Source of the DNA: JADJOM01 sp963817435
GTDB lineage: Bacteria; Gemmatimonadota; Gemmatimonadetes; Gemmatimonadales; GWC2-71-9
Length of the DNA: 64,000 bases
Reading direction: 5' to 3'
Assembly (NCBI GenBank): GCA_963817435.1
Contig: CAWFNY010000001.1
Location: forward strand, 744,001 to 808,000
Position 1 is the first letter of the stretch. Each line of letters begins with the position of its first letter. A program made the translations under genes and the position numbers. Below the pieces are notes generated by a model. That model ran no database searches. It worked only from the letters and a program-made list of their open reading frames with translations, and was not told the origin of the DNA. Positions 44,214 through 52,997 of this stretch are shown in pieces.

Positions 44214-45019
44214 GTGAAGTTCTCGAGCTTCCGGCGCAGCTCGCCGGCACGCGTCGTCAGGTCCGCGACCCCGTCCGCGGGACGCTCGGCGAATTGTGCC
44301 GCATCAAGCCCGCGAAGGACCGTCGCGATCTCCGCGACGGGCCATTGCGGGCGCTGTTCCTCCACCACCCGGACCAGCCGCGCCGTGACCATCCCCGGAC
44401 CCGCTCCCGGGAGCCGTGCCACGATCGCGGCACGGAGACCATGGGCCGCGATGGCCGCGACGGCGCGCGGCTCTCCCGCCTCGGTCCACTCCGCGACCGG
44501 GACCACTGCCTCGGCCGTTGAGGGAGCCGCCACGGGCACCACCGGGCCGCGGCGGCGCCACCACCACGCGAGCGGTGCGAGCAGCAGGCCGGCCACCAGG
44601 ACCGCCGCGATGACCGGCCAGGGGCTGTGAACCCGTTCACTGACGATCCCTGCCTCCGGCTGCACCGGGATCTTGTCAGGCGCCGCACCGGAAGGCAGGA
44701 CGCTTGCGACCTCGATCGTCCGCGTCTCGGGAGGCAGCGAGTCGGTGCTGCCGTCGTGGAGGATGATTATCGGGCCCGGCACCTCAATGGTTTGAGTCCC
44801 CGCGGCCCAGGCGACCGCCGGATAGACCACGGTCGCCGACCCGCCGCTGCGCCGGACTTCCGGCTTGCCCAGCAGCGAGATCGGGCTCTCGGGTTCCCAC
44901 GCCGCCGCACGGACCTCAGCGCCCGGTGGCACGTCGACGGTCCGCTCGAGCCAGATGGTGTCGCCAACAGTCGGCGGTGACGCCTGTGCCTGCAGCAGCA
45001 GCAGCAAGACCCGGATCAT
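44210..45019 (-). CDS. Bat-operon membrane protein, DUF4381-like position
   Basis: A 269-aa protein: short signal-like start (MIRVLLLLLQAQA), a beta-rich periplasmic part, one membrane helix around residue 137-157 (WPVIAAVLVAGLLLAPLAWW) and a cytosolic helical tail. Its place between DUF58 and batA is that of DUF4381-like proteins in other MoxR/Bat operons; the sequence family call itself is uncertain. Overlaps both neighbours by 4 bp. Confidence 0.6.
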   Translation of the reverse strand: MIRVLLLLLQAQASPPTVGDTIWLERTVDVPPGAEVRAAAWEPESPISLLGKPEVRRSGGSATVVYPAVAWAAGTQTIEVPGPIIILHDGSTDSLPPETRTIEVASVLPSGAAPDKIPVQPEAGIVSERVHSPWPVIAAVLVAGLLLAPLAWWWRRRGPVVPVAAPSTAEAVVPVAEWTEAGEPRAVAAIAAHGLRAAIVARLPGAGPGMVTARLVRVVEEQRPQWPVAEIATVLRGLDAAQFAERPADGVADLTTRAGELRRKLENFT

Positions 45020-45900
45020 CGCTGCAACCGCTTGGCTCTGAGCGCGAAGGCGCGCCGGAGTACCGGCGCGTAGTCGGCCCGGGTGGAGATGACGACCTGG
45101 TCGACTCCCGCGGCCGCGAACGCGCGAGCCCGATCCTCCCGACGCTTCTCCGCAAGTGCGCGCAGCCGCCCGCGGACCTGACGGTCACCGGTATCGACGG
45201 TGCGCCGGTCACCGGTTTCGGCGTCCTCGAGATCCAGCCAGCCTGCGTCAGGCAACTCGGTTTCCCGCGGGTCTTCGACCGCGATCGCGACCACGTCGTG
45301 GCGCACGCCGAGCTGCCGCAGGGGCAGCTCCCAGCCCTCGGCCAGAAAATCCGAGAGCACCACGACGATACTGCGGTGCTTGAGGAGGCCGGTCGCGTAA
45401 TGGAGCGCGGCCGAGAGGTTGGTGCGCCGGCCGGCGGGCTGGAACGCGACCAGGTCGCGAATCACCCGGAGGGCGTGACGCCTCCCTTTCCCGGGCGGAA
45501 TGACCCGCTCGACCTTTTCGGAGAAGAGCAGCGCGCCCGCGCGGTCATTGGTGCTGGCGGCGGCGAGCGCAAGGATGGACGCGACCTCCACCGAGATGGC
45601 GGCCTTGGTGCGGGGTTCGCCGAAGTGAGTGGAGCCGGACTGGTCCACGATCAGCAGCAGCGTGACCTCGCGCTCTTCGATGAACGTCTTGATGTAGGGA
45701 TGGCCGAGCCGCGCGGAAACGTTCCAGTCGATGGCACGGAAATCGTCGCCGTGCTCGTACTGGCGCACCTCGGCGAACTCCATCCCCTGCCCCCGGAACA
45801 CGGAGCGATACTCTCCCGCGAACAGCGACGCGACGATCCCGCGCGAGCGGAGTTCGATCGCCTTGACCTGCTTCAGGATTTCAGGGGAGATGGAGGCCAT
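45016..45900 (-). CDS. DUF58 domain protein
   Basis: A 294-aa DUF58 protein (a VWA-like fold regularly paired with MoxR). Signatures: VFRGQGMEFAEVRQYEHGDD, FRAIDWNVSARLGHPYIK and a MIDAS-like LLIVDQSGSTHFGE. I chose ATG at 45898-45900 (MASISPEILKQ), matching the usual N-terminus. It follows moxR and overlaps the next gene. Confidence 0.92.
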   Translation of the reverse strand: MASISPEILKQVKAIELRSRGIVASLFAGEYRSVFRGQGMEFAEVRQYEHGDDFRAIDWNVSARLGHPYIKTFIEEREVTLLLIVDQSGSTHFGEPRTKAAISVEVASILALAAASTNDRAGALLFSEKVERVIPPGKGRRHALRVIRDLVAFQPAGRRTNLSAALHYATGLLKHRSIVVVLSDFLAEGWELPLRQLGVRHDVVAIAVEDPRETELPDAGWLDLEDAETGDRRTVDTGDRQVRGRLRALAEKRREDRARAFAAAGVDQVVISTRADYAPVLRRAFALRAKRLQR

Positions 45901-45945
45901 GAGGGGTCTCAACGCCGGGCCCGTGCAGTCGGCGCGCACAGCCAT

Positions 45946-45977
45946 GCGCGCGTATCGCACGGCCGTGCACGCCTACG
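45946..45977. repeat. Palindromic repeat related to the element at 12111
   Basis: Just downstream of and across the moxR stop, the minus strand reads CCGTAGGCGTGCACGGCCGT. The copy at 12116-12137 reads CCGTAGGCGCGCACGGCCGT. The core GCACGGCCGTGC (45957-45968) is a perfect palindrome. As in the other copy, the stop TAG is part of the repeat. Confidence 0.55.
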
Positions 45978-46956
45978 GCACCGGGACCGCGTCCAGAATG
46001 CGGGTGACCACGTGATCCGAGTCGATCTCCTCGGCCTCGGCTTCGAACGTCAGCAGCACCCGGTGGCGCAGGACGTCGAGCGCCATCGCACGGACGTCCT
46101 CGGGAATCACATAGCCACGGCCCCGCAGATACGCATGCGCCCGCGCCGCCTGGGCCATGGCGATCGAGGCGCGCGGGGACGCGCCGAAGGCCACCAGCGG
46201 CTTGAGATTCCCGAGGCCCACCACCGACGGATCACGGGTGGCCCTCACCAGATCGACGATGTAGTCGATCACCTTCTGGTCCATGTAGGTCGCGGCGATC
46301 GTCTCCCGCAGCGCGAGAATCGTCGGCGCATCCAGCAGCTGGCGCACCGGGGCCTCCGCACTGCCGCTCCGGCGGAGAAGGACTTCCTTTTCCTGCTCCC
46401 GGGTCGGATAGCCGACGCGGACCTTCAGCATGAACCGGTCGAGCTGCGCTTCAGGCAGCGGATAGGTGCCCTCGTTCTCGATCGGGTTCTGGGTCGCGAG
46501 CACCAGAAACGGCTCCTGCAGCACAAACCCCGTCCCGCCGATGGTCACCTGATGTTCCTGCATCGCCTCCAGCAGCGCGGCCTGCACCTTGGCGGGCGCA
46601 CGGTTGATCTCGTCGGCGAGGACGATCTGCGCGAAGATCGGACCCTGCTTGACCTTGAACTCCTGGGTCCGCGGGTCGAAGACCATCGTGCCGATGAGGT
46701 CGGCCGGGAGCAGGTCCGGGGTGAACTGGATGCGGGAAAAGCTGACTTCGACGATTTCGGCGAGGGTCTTGACCGCCAGCGTCTTGGCGAGTCCGGGAAC
46801 GCCCTCGAGCAGGATGTGCCCGCCGGTGAGGAGGCCGATCATCAGCCGCTCGATCATCGTCTCCTGCCCCACGATGCGACGGCCGACTTCGGCCACCACC
46901 TGCTGGATGGGACTCGCGTCCACCGTGCGGGTCGGAACTGACGGACGAGCAGTCAT
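45973..46956 (-). CDS. MoxR-family AAA+ ATPase
   Basis: A 327-aa AAA+ ATPase acting as chaperone for VWA proteins. Features: GRRIVGQETMIERLMIGLL, Walker A LLEGVPGLAKTLAVK, Walker B VLADEINRAPAKVQAALLEAM, sensor ATQNPIENEGTYPLPEAQLD. It heads the Bat operon moxR-DUF58-unknown-batA-batB/C-batD/E. Confidence 0.95.
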   Translation of the reverse strand: MTARPSVPTRTVDASPIQQVVAEVGRRIVGQETMIERLMIGLLTGGHILLEGVPGLAKTLAVKTLAEIVEVSFSRIQFTPDLLPADLIGTMVFDPRTQEFKVKQGPIFAQIVLADEINRAPAKVQAALLEAMQEHQVTIGGTGFVLQEPFLVLATQNPIENEGTYPLPEAQLDRFMLKVRVGYPTREQEKEVLLRRSGSAEAPVRQLLDAPTILALRETIAATYMDQKVIDYIVDLVRATRDPSVVGLGNLKPLVAFGASPRASIAMAQAARAHAYLRGRGYVIPEDVRAMALDVLRHRVLLTFEAEAEEIDSDHVVTRILDAVPVP

Positions 46957-47004
46957 GGAGAGGGCGTGGTGAGCGGTGATCGGTGCGCGGTCAGGTCACC
47001 GAGG

Positions 47005-47033
47005 AGGATAGTGGGCGACCGCCGCGTTGTCAG
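47005..47033 (-). promoter_or_regulatory. Predicted promoter of the moxR/Bat operon
   Basis: Minus strand -35 CTGACA (47028-47033) and -10 TATCCT (47005-47010) with 17-bp spacer, about 50 bp before the moxR ATG. It overlaps the rluB stop region by a few bases. Confidence 0.5.
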
Positions 47034-47881
47034 CCCCGTTTCTTCGATGTGTGACGAGCCTCACGGGTCGCCGGTTTCCGGGGGGCCGCCTTCCTGGCCG
47101 CCGGCTTCTTCGCGGCTGGCCGCCGAGGGGCCGCTCCGCCCTTCGCCGGCTTGCTCCCCGCGGGCGAGAGGCCGATCGCCTCGTAGATCGCATCCTCCTC
47201 CTGAGGAAACAGCGCGCGGGTGGTGCCGACCGGCAGTTCGCCGAGCCGCACCGGACCGTAGGAGATGCGGGCCAGGCGGTCCACCTTGATACCCATTGCA
47301 TCGCACCAGTTGCGCACGATCCGGTTCCGCCCTTCGTGAAGCGTCACGTCGAGGATGCTGCGGCCTTCCTTGCCCGGTCTGACTCGCACCCGGACCGGCA
47401 CGACCGCCTTGCCGTCCACCAGCACCCGCTGCTTGACCGCCGCCTCGATCTCGGGCGCCGTCTTTCCGTGCACCAGCGCGGTATAGCTGCGCGGAATGCG
47501 GTAGCTCGGATGGGTGAGGCGGTGGACCGCTTCCCCATCCGTCGTGAGCAGCAGCAGACCGGTGGTGTTCACGTCGAGGCGGCCGACATACGTGAGCCCG
47601 CGCGGGTCCTTGATGAAATCAAAGACCGTGCGCCGGCCCTCTTCGTCGCTCGCCGTCGTGACGACACCCATCGGCTTGTGGAACGCCAGCCAGCGCTGCT
47701 CCACCTGGTGGACCGGCTTGCCGGAGACGGTGATCTTCTGCCGGTCGGGATCCACCTTCATCCCCAGCGTCGCGATCGCTCCGTCCACCCGCACCCGGCC
47801 CTCCGTGATCAGCTCCTCGGCGGCGCGCCGGCTGGCGATCCCCGCTCGGGCCAGGGCCCGCTGCAGTCGCATCTCGGTCAT
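47030..47881 (-). CDS. rluB: 23S rRNA pseudouridine synthase RluB-type
   Basis: A 283-aa pseudouridine synthase. S4 domain at the N-terminus (RLQRALARAGIASRRAAEEL); catalytic Asp in YVGRLDVNTTGLLLLT; VTLHEGRNRIVRNW follows. The tail (about 245-283) is Lys/Ala/Pro-rich and basic, likely RNA-binding and disordered. RluB versus RsuA-type specificity is inferred from the scpA-scpB neighbourhood. Overlaps scpB by 4 bp. Confidence 0.87.
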   Translation of the reverse strand: MTEMRLQRALARAGIASRRAAEELITEGRVRVDGAIATLGMKVDPDRQKITVSGKPVHQVEQRWLAFHKPMGVVTTASDEEGRRTVFDFIKDPRGLTYVGRLDVNTTGLLLLTTDGEAVHRLTHPSYRIPRSYTALVHGKTAPEIEAAVKQRVLVDGKAVVPVRVRVRPGKEGRSILDVTLHEGRNRIVRNWCDAMGIKVDRLARISYGPVRLGELPVGTTRALFPQEEDAIYEAIGLSPAGSKPAKGGAAPRRPAAKKPAARKAAPRKPATREARHTSKKRG

Positions 47882-48471
47882 GATTCCGCCGGGACTGAAG
47901 CCGCGGCCTCGTCAGAGTCGGCCGTAGTCTCGGCCTTGTGGCTGTGCAGCGCCACGCTGAACTCCTCGGTGCGCGGCAGCTCCCCGAGATCGCGCAGCCC
48001 GAGCAGCTCGAGCAGCAGCGGCGTGGTGCCGTACAGCAGGGGCCGCCCCATCGCCTCGGAGCGCCCGACGACTTCGATCAGGCCGCGCTCCTGCAGGCTC
48101 CGCAGCACGCCGCCGGCCGAGACGCCGCGTATCTCCTCAATCTCGGCGCGTCCCACCGGCTGGCGATAGGCGATGACGGCGAGCGTTTCCATCGCCGCGG
48201 CCGTCAGCTTCGGCGTGCGCACCGCGAACTGCGCCCGCTCGATCGCTTCGGCAAAGGCCCGCCGGGTCAGGATCTGGTAGCCACCGGCGAGTTCCAGCAC
48301 CTCGACCGAGTGGCCATCGAAGTCATAGTGCTCGCGCAACTCGTCCAGAGCGGTGCGCACGTCCGCGAGTGAGGCATCCGGCTCGAGGGTCTGCAGCTCC
48401 TCGATGGTGATCGGCCGGTTGGCTGCGAAGAGCGCAGCCTCAATCAACTGGGTGAGCGGGTTCAGCGGCAT
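47878..48471 (-). CDS. scpB: Segregation and condensation protein B
   Basis: ScpB (197 aa), winged-helix partner of SMC-ScpA. It has LTQLIEAALFAANRPITIEE, GGYQILTRRAFAEAIER and the TAAAMETLAVIAYRQPVGRA signature, followed by RSEAMGRPLLYGTTP. The ATG lies 32 bp inside the end of scpA. The tail is short and acidic. Confidence 0.95.
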   Translation of the reverse strand: MPLNPLTQLIEAALFAANRPITIEELQTLEPDASLADVRTALDELREHYDFDGHSVEVLELAGGYQILTRRAFAEAIERAQFAVRTPKLTAAAMETLAVIAYRQPVGRAEIEEIRGVSAGGVLRSLQERGLIEVVGRSEAMGRPLLYGTTPLLLELLGLRDLGELPRTEEFSVALHSHKAETTADSDEAAASVPAES

Positions 48472-49240
48472 CGGTGGTGTCCACGGGAGGGGCGGCGGGA
48501 TCCTCGGGCGGCTTCTCCCGCCGGATCACGAAGGATGCGAACGCCTCGGACTGCGCCAGGCGCACCAGACCGCGCTTGGCCAGCTCGAGAATCGCGAGCA
48601 GAGTCGAAAGGACGTCGACGATCGTCGGCCGGGGCCCGAGGGCCTCGAGCCAGGTGAATTCCTCCCGCTCGGCCAGCATCGCCTCCAGCCGCCGGGTGGC
48701 ACCCTCGGTGTCCAGCGGCCGGGCCACCACGCGGTGGAGCACCGGAGACGGAATCTCCGAGATGACCTTCTCGACCGCCTTGAGCAGTTCGAGCAGGTCC
48801 AGGGTGAGTGGGGGTGGCGGCAGCTCGGGCGCTGGCGGCAGGTAGCCCCGCGGCTGCTGGTCCGCCCGGCGGTCGGCCGCGCGCTCCAGCCACCCGGCGA
48901 CTTCCTTGATGAGCTGGTATTCCAGCAGGCGCCGCACCAGTTCGTGGCGCGGATCCTCCCAGCCCTCCTCGCCGTCGCGGCGCGGGAGCAGCATCTGGGC
49001 CTTCAGGCGGAGCAGCCGCCCCGCCATCTCCAGATAGTCGGCGGCCTGGTTGAGTCCCAGACTCTGGATCACGCCGAGGAACTGATCCGCGATCCGCGCG
49101 ATGGGAATGTCGGCGATATCGATCTGCTCCTCCCGAAGGAGGTGCAGCAGCAGATCGAGCGGGCCATTGAACGCGTCCAGCTGGACGACGAACCCTGGGT
49201 CGGCGCCGAGAGCGGAGGTCGGTGCAGCGGGCGAAGTCAT
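48440..49240 (-). CDS. scpA: Segregation and condensation protein A
   Basis: ScpA (266 aa), the kleisin bridging SMC heads. It has FNGPLDLLLHLLREEQIDIA, then DQFLGVIQSLGLNQAADYLE and RLLRLKAQMLLPRRD. The C-terminal winged helix reads TIVDVLSTLLAILELAKRGL. ATG lies in an ATGA overlap with the M50 gene. Confidence 0.95.
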   Translation of the reverse strand: MTSPAAPTSALGADPGFVVQLDAFNGPLDLLLHLLREEQIDIADIPIARIADQFLGVIQSLGLNQAADYLEMAGRLLRLKAQMLLPRRDGEEGWEDPRHELVRRLLEYQLIKEVAGWLERAADRRADQQPRGYLPPAPELPPPPLTLDLLELLKAVEKVISEIPSPVLHRVVARPLDTEGATRRLEAMLAEREEFTWLEALGPRPTIVDVLSTLLAILELAKRGLVRLAQSEAFASFVIRREKPPEDPAAPPVDTTDAAEPAHPVD

Positions 49241-49926
49241 CCGCGAGTGAAGTCCCAGACGTCCCCGATGCCGTACTGGCTGAGCACGCCGTAGAAGTGG
49301 CCGAAGCCCCAGGTGGCCGGCGTCAGCAGGAAGCTGATCACCGGGCCGAAGAACATGAGCAACACCATCAGCGGAATGAAGCCGAACTGGCCTATCTGCC
49401 GGAATCGGGTTGCCCATGCGGGCGGCAGCATATGATAGAGCAGATGCGAGCCGTCCAGCGGGGGAATCGGAATCAGGTTGAAGACGCAGAGCACGAGGTT
49501 GAGCCAGACGCCCCGAAGCATCATGCGCTGCAGAATGGCGAGGCCATCGCTGAGCGCCGGGAGCCCCGTCGCGAGCAGCCCGAGCCCGGCGAAGATCCCC
49601 GCGCAGACGAACGATAGCCCGAAATTGGTGATCACTCCGGCCGAGGAGACGATGAGGTCGCCGCGGACATAATGACGATACTTGCGCGGGACCACCGGCA
49701 CCGGCTTCGCGCCGCCGAAGACGAAGGTTCCCCCGCTGGTCAGCCACAGGATCGCCGGCAGCAGCACCGTCATGATCGGATCGATGTGCGGCAACGGATT
49801 GAGCGTCACCCGGCCCAGCATATAGGCCGTGTCGTCGCCCTGCCAGAGGGCAGTCCGGGCGTGGGCGTACTCGTGCGCCACGAGGGAGAACACCAGGATG
49901 GGCAGCGCGAGAATGAAGTCACTCAT
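49237..49926 (-). CDS. Site-2-protease-like M50 membrane metallopeptidase
   Basis: A 229-aa membrane protease. Zinc motif HEYAH (LVFSLVAHEYAHARTAL) in the first helix and the second motif NLIPIPPLDGSHLLYHML. It is the compact group often located next to scpA, as here. Start ATG at 49924-49926 before MSDFILALPILVFS. Confidence 0.9.
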   Translation of the reverse strand: MSDFILALPILVFSLVAHEYAHARTALWQGDDTAYMLGRVTLNPLPHIDPIMTVLLPAILWLTSGGTFVFGGAKPVPVVPRKYRHYVRGDLIVSSAGVITNFGLSFVCAGIFAGLGLLATGLPALSDGLAILQRMMLRGVWLNLVLCVFNLIPIPPLDGSHLLYHMLPPAWATRFRQIGQFGFIPLMVLLMFFGPVISFLLTPATWGFGHFYGVLSQYGIGDVWDFTRG

Positions 49927-49978
49927 GAAGGTCGCCCAATCTAACGGGGGGGGTACCCCATGAAAACCCGCCCCCGGC

Positions 49979-50007
49979 TTGACCTTGCGCGTTCTTCCGT
50001 CTAGAAT
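49979..50007 (+). promoter_or_regulatory. Predicted strong promoter of rpsT
   Basis: TTGACC (49979-49984), 17-bp spacer, TAGAAT (50002-50007). Five of six positions match the consensus in each box. The start would be about 50 bases before rpsT. Confidence 0.7.
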
Positions 50008-50065
50008 GTCGGCTTCCCGCTGGCCCGGGTCGGGCTGGTTCTGAGGCTTCAACGAGAGGTTGTCC

Positions 50066-50320
50066 GTGCCCCGTATCAAGTCCGCCAAGAAGGCCATGCG
50101 GAAGTCGCTCGCGGCCAACGAGCGCAACCGCGCCAGCCGCAGTCAGCTCCGTACCGCCATCAAGAAGGTCCGCGCCGCCGCGACAGCCAAGGATGCCGAA
50201 GTCGCGTTCACCGAGGCGGTTCGCCTCCTCGACCGCGCCGGCCGCAAGAACCTGGTCCACAAGAACACCGCCAACCGGACCAAGAGCCGACTGGCGATCT
50301 TTGTGGCGGGCAAGAAGTAA
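50066..50320 (+). CDS. rpsT: Small ribosomal subunit protein bS20
   Basis: S20 (84 aa) binds 16S rRNA early in 30S assembly. Very basic, helical: PRIKSAKKAMRKSLAANE, NRASRSQLRTAIKKV and a C-terminal HKNTANRTKSRLA. I chose GTG at 50066-50068 because GAGAGG lies at normal distance; TTG at 50060 would overlap that site. Monocistronic: own promoter upstream, hairpin downstream. Confidence 0.96.
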   Translation: MPRIKSAKKAMRKSLAANERNRASRSQLRTAIKKVRAAATAKDAEVAFTEAVRLLDRAGRKNLVHKNTANRTKSRLAIFVAGKK

Positions 50321-50343
50321 GGCGGTTGGGCGGTTAGGCGGTT
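50321..50343. repeat. Three tandem copies of GGCGGTT with period 8
   Basis: GGCGGTT at 50321-50327, 50329-50335 and 50337-50343, directly after the rpsT stop. Role unknown; possibly a slipped-strand microrepeat. Confidence 0.7.
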
Positions 50344-50364
50344 AGACGGAAGGTAGGAAATACT

Positions 50365-50396
50365 AAGGGTGGGATCCCCTCGGGGAACCCACCCTT
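50365..50396. terminator. Bidirectional hairpin between rpsT and the zinc-ribbon gene
   Basis: AAGGGTGGG-A-TCCCC, two-base loop, GGGGA-A-CCCACCCTT: a 14-bp stem with one A-A mismatch, followed by GTTGCTTGT. Position between convergent genes supports a terminator. Confidence 0.75.
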
Positions 50397-50439
50397 GTTG
50401 CTTGTCTCCGTCGGCCTTCCCGCCCTTCCGCCTTCCCGC

Positions 50440-51576
50440 CTACAGCGCAGCCAGTTCCGCTCCGCAGCGCTCGCAATACCACTCCGTCGGGCGGTTGAGC
50501 GTCCCGCACTCGCCACACTTCAGGGTCTTCTGCCCCGAACCGCTCGAGCGATCCTTGGGCTCCGCTGGCGCCGGGGCCGGGGCCTTCGCAGCCGGCGGCT
50601 CGATCACCGGAGTCGGCGCGGTGGTCATGGAAGGGGCAGCTTCCGCGGGCGGCTTGGCGAACCCACCGCTCGCGCGAGCGGGCTTCGGTGTCGGAGTCTG
50701 GGCCGCCGGCGCCTGGGCCTCATTGCCCGTCACGGACTTCAGGAACGCCAGTTCGTCGAGCTTCCCGCCGCCGGCTCCCTGCTCCGTTGGCTTTCCCGAC
50801 GGGAACCAGAGGGTCCGGCTCGGCTGCTCCTCCTTCTTCGGCGGAGCGGGGGCTGGTGCCTTTGGCTGTGGCCGTGGTGGCACCGGACGGAATGGGATCT
50901 CGGTCGTCCCGGGCACCGCCGAGGCCGCCGGCCGCGCCGGCTCGGCCGCGGGTTCGGGCTTCACGGCCGGTGGTTCTGGCGGCACTGCCTGACGCGGGGC
51001 GGAGGTGGTGACGCCGGGACGCGGTGCGGCGGCGATCGGCGGCGGAGGCGGCGCGAGGACGATCTCCGGCTCCGGCTCGGGCTCCATGAGGAGGACCGCC
51101 TCGGGCTCCGGCTCCGGTGCAGCCGCGACGGGGGCGCGGATGGTCGCCAGGACCTCGTTCAGCCGGTCGATCTCGCTGGTCGTGTGGGTCAGTTCCGAGT
51201 GGATCTGACTGATGACTTTCATCAGCTCCGCCCGGATCCCGTCCCACTTGCCCTCGTCGTATTCCCCGACCAGATGCCGGACTTCCGCCTCCGAGAGCTG
51301 CTCCTTCTGCTCGTTCTCCCGCGTCGTCAGCAGCGCGGCCCGGGTCGAGAGATCCGTGACCTGTTCCTCGATCGAGGCGGTGTGTCCGCGCAACTCCTCG
51401 AGCACCGCGTCGAGGCGGCGCTCGTAGTCGGCGCGCACCCGGCTGCGGACCGCCTCGGGCACGGCCGGCGTCGTCTCACCCGTGGCGTTGAGCCTGGTGA
51501 GCCAGCTGACGAACTGGCTGCGGTCCTGCAGCAGCCGTTCGATCGAATTACCGCTCTCTGGAGTCGGCTTGGTCAT
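50440..51576 (-). CDS. Coiled-coil protein with C-terminal zinc ribbon
   Basis: A 378-aa soluble protein. The first 170 residues are helical and charged, likely coiled coil (about 45-150). A Pro/Ala/Glu-rich, probably disordered linker covers about 155-345. The last 25 residues form a zinc ribbon with CGECG and CERCG. No signal or membrane segment. Function unknown; such proteins are often scaffolds. Confidence 0.75.
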   Translation of the reverse strand: MTKPTPESGNSIERLLQDRSQFVSWLTRLNATGETTPAVPEAVRSRVRADYERRLDAVLEELRGHTASIEEQVTDLSTRAALLTTRENEQKEQLSEAEVRHLVGEYDEGKWDGIRAELMKVISQIHSELTHTTSEIDRLNEVLATIRAPVAAAPEPEPEAVLLMEPEPEPEIVLAPPPPPIAAAPRPGVTTSAPRQAVPPEPPAVKPEPAAEPARPAASAVPGTTEIPFRPVPPRPQPKAPAPAPPKKEEQPSRTLWFPSGKPTEQGAGGGKLDELAFLKSVTGNEAQAPAAQTPTPKPARASGGFAKPPAEAAPSMTTAPTPVIEPPAAKAPAPAPAEPKDRSSGSGQKTLKCGECGTLNRPTEWYCERCGAELAAL

Positions 51577-51704
51577 GTCCGGGTCATCCCTCTCGGCCGT
51601 GCCAGCGCTTGATACCGCTCAGCGTCAGGGGCAAATCTAACTCTGTAGTGGCTTTACGAAAGCCATCCGGTGAGGCGCCCGGGCGCCGGCCGGCCGGGAC
51701 GGGC

Positions 51705-52997
51705 TCAGGCGCTGGCGCGATCGTAGACCACCCGTCCCCGGACGATCGTGAGCTCCGCCCGGCCGAAGAGCTTTCGGCCGCCGAAGGGGGTGTTCCGGCT
51801 CTTGGAGTAGAACCTGGATGGCTCCACCGTCCACTCCGCGTCGGGATCGAAGATCGCGATATCGGCCGGGGCGCCCACCGCGAGGCTGCCGCCCGGCAGA
51901 TTGAAGAGCTGGGCCGGCCGGGTGCTCATCCGGTGCAGCAGGTCGGGCAGTGCCACGATGCCCGGCCGGACCAGCTCGGTGATCGCCAGCCCGAAGGCCG
52001 TTTCGAGGCCGAGGATGCCGTTCGGGGCGTCGTCGAATTCGCGCTCCTTGGCATCGTAGGGGTGCGGGGCGTGGTCGGTCGCGATCACGTCGACGGTGCC
52101 GTCCTTGAGCGCCTCACGCACCGCCTCGACATCCTCCCACTCGCGGAGCGGCGGATTCATCTTGGCGTTGGTGTTGTAGCCGAGACACGCTTCGTGCGTC
52201 AGCGTGAAATGGTGTGGCGTCACCTCCGCCGTCACCCGGAGCCCCATGTCCTTGGCGCGGCGGATGAGCGAGACAGAACCCCGGGTGCTCATGTGGCAGA
52301 GGTGGATGTGCGCCCCGGTCAGCTCGGACAGGATGATGTCGCGGGCGACGTGGATCTCCTCCGCGGCCGAGGGGATCCCCTTGAGGCCGAGCTTCGTGGC
52401 AACGATGCCTTCGTGCATGGCGCCGGCGTAGGCGAGGGTGATCTCCTCGCAGTGGTCGGCCACCGGGATGCCGAAGGTCCTGGCATACTCCATCGCGGTG
52501 CGCATGAGGTGACTCGACATGACCGGCTTGCCGTCGTCGCTCACCGCCACCGCGCCCGCACTCATCAGCTCCCCGAACTCCGAGAGCTTCTCCCCCTTCT
52601 GCCCGACCGAGATGGTCCCGATCGGGTAGACGCGCGCCTTCCCCGCCTTCTGCGCCTGGGCTATCACGAACCCGATCGCACCCTGGTTGTCGAGCGGTGG
52701 ATCGGTATTGGGCATCGCGCAGACCGCGGTGAATCCGCCGGCCGCCGCCGCCATGGCGCCCGTCGCCACCGTCTCGAGGTCCTCGAATCCCGGCTCCCGC
52801 AGATGCACGTGGAGGTCGATCAGCCCGGGGGTGACCACCTTCCCCTTCGCATCGATGACCAGGCAGCCATCCTCACCCGTGATGTTGAGTCCCACGGAGG
52901 CCACCCGGCCCTCGGCCAGGTACACGTCGGCCACGCCATCGCTGCGGCGGGACGGGTCGATGACCCGGCCCCCCTTGATGAGAATCGGGCGCGTCAC
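51705..52997 (-). CDS. pyrC: Dihydroorotase
   Basis: A 430-aa class I dihydroorotase cyclising carbamoyl-aspartate in pyrimidine synthesis. Metal site DLHVHLREPG, carboxylated-Lys region and HLCHMSTRGSVSLI, then ATDHAPHPYDAKEREF. ATG-type overlap (4 bp) with pyrB. Confidence 0.96.
   Translation of the reverse strand: MTRPILIKGGRVIDPSRRSDGVADVYLAEGRVASVGLNITGEDGCLVIDAKGKVVTPGLIDLHVHLREPGFEDLETVATGAMAAAAGGFTAVCAMPNTDPPLDNQGAIGFVIAQAQKAGKARVYPIGTISVGQKGEKLSEFGELMSAGAVAVSDDGKPVMSSHLMRTAMEYARTFGIPVADHCEEITLAYAGAMHEGIVATKLGLKGIPSAAEEIHVARDIILSELTGAHIHLCHMSTRGSVSLIRRAKDMGLRVTAEVTPHHFTLTHEACLGYNTNAKMNPPLREWEDVEAVREALKDGTVDVIATDHAPHPYDAKEREFDDAPNGILGLETAFGLAITELVRPGIVALPDLLHRMSTRPAQLFNLPGGSLAVGAPADIAIFDPDAEWTVEPSRFYSKSRNTPFGGRKLFGRAELTIVRGRVVYDRASA

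Noticed and set aside
50321..50343. CRISPR-like array
   Set aside because: Repeats are only 7 bases with one-base spacers; no array or cas gene occurs anywhere in the window.
51674..51687. GGCGCCCGGGCGCC palindrome after pyrC as terminator
   Set aside because: No loop space and no T-run; it may be chance in GC-rich DNA.
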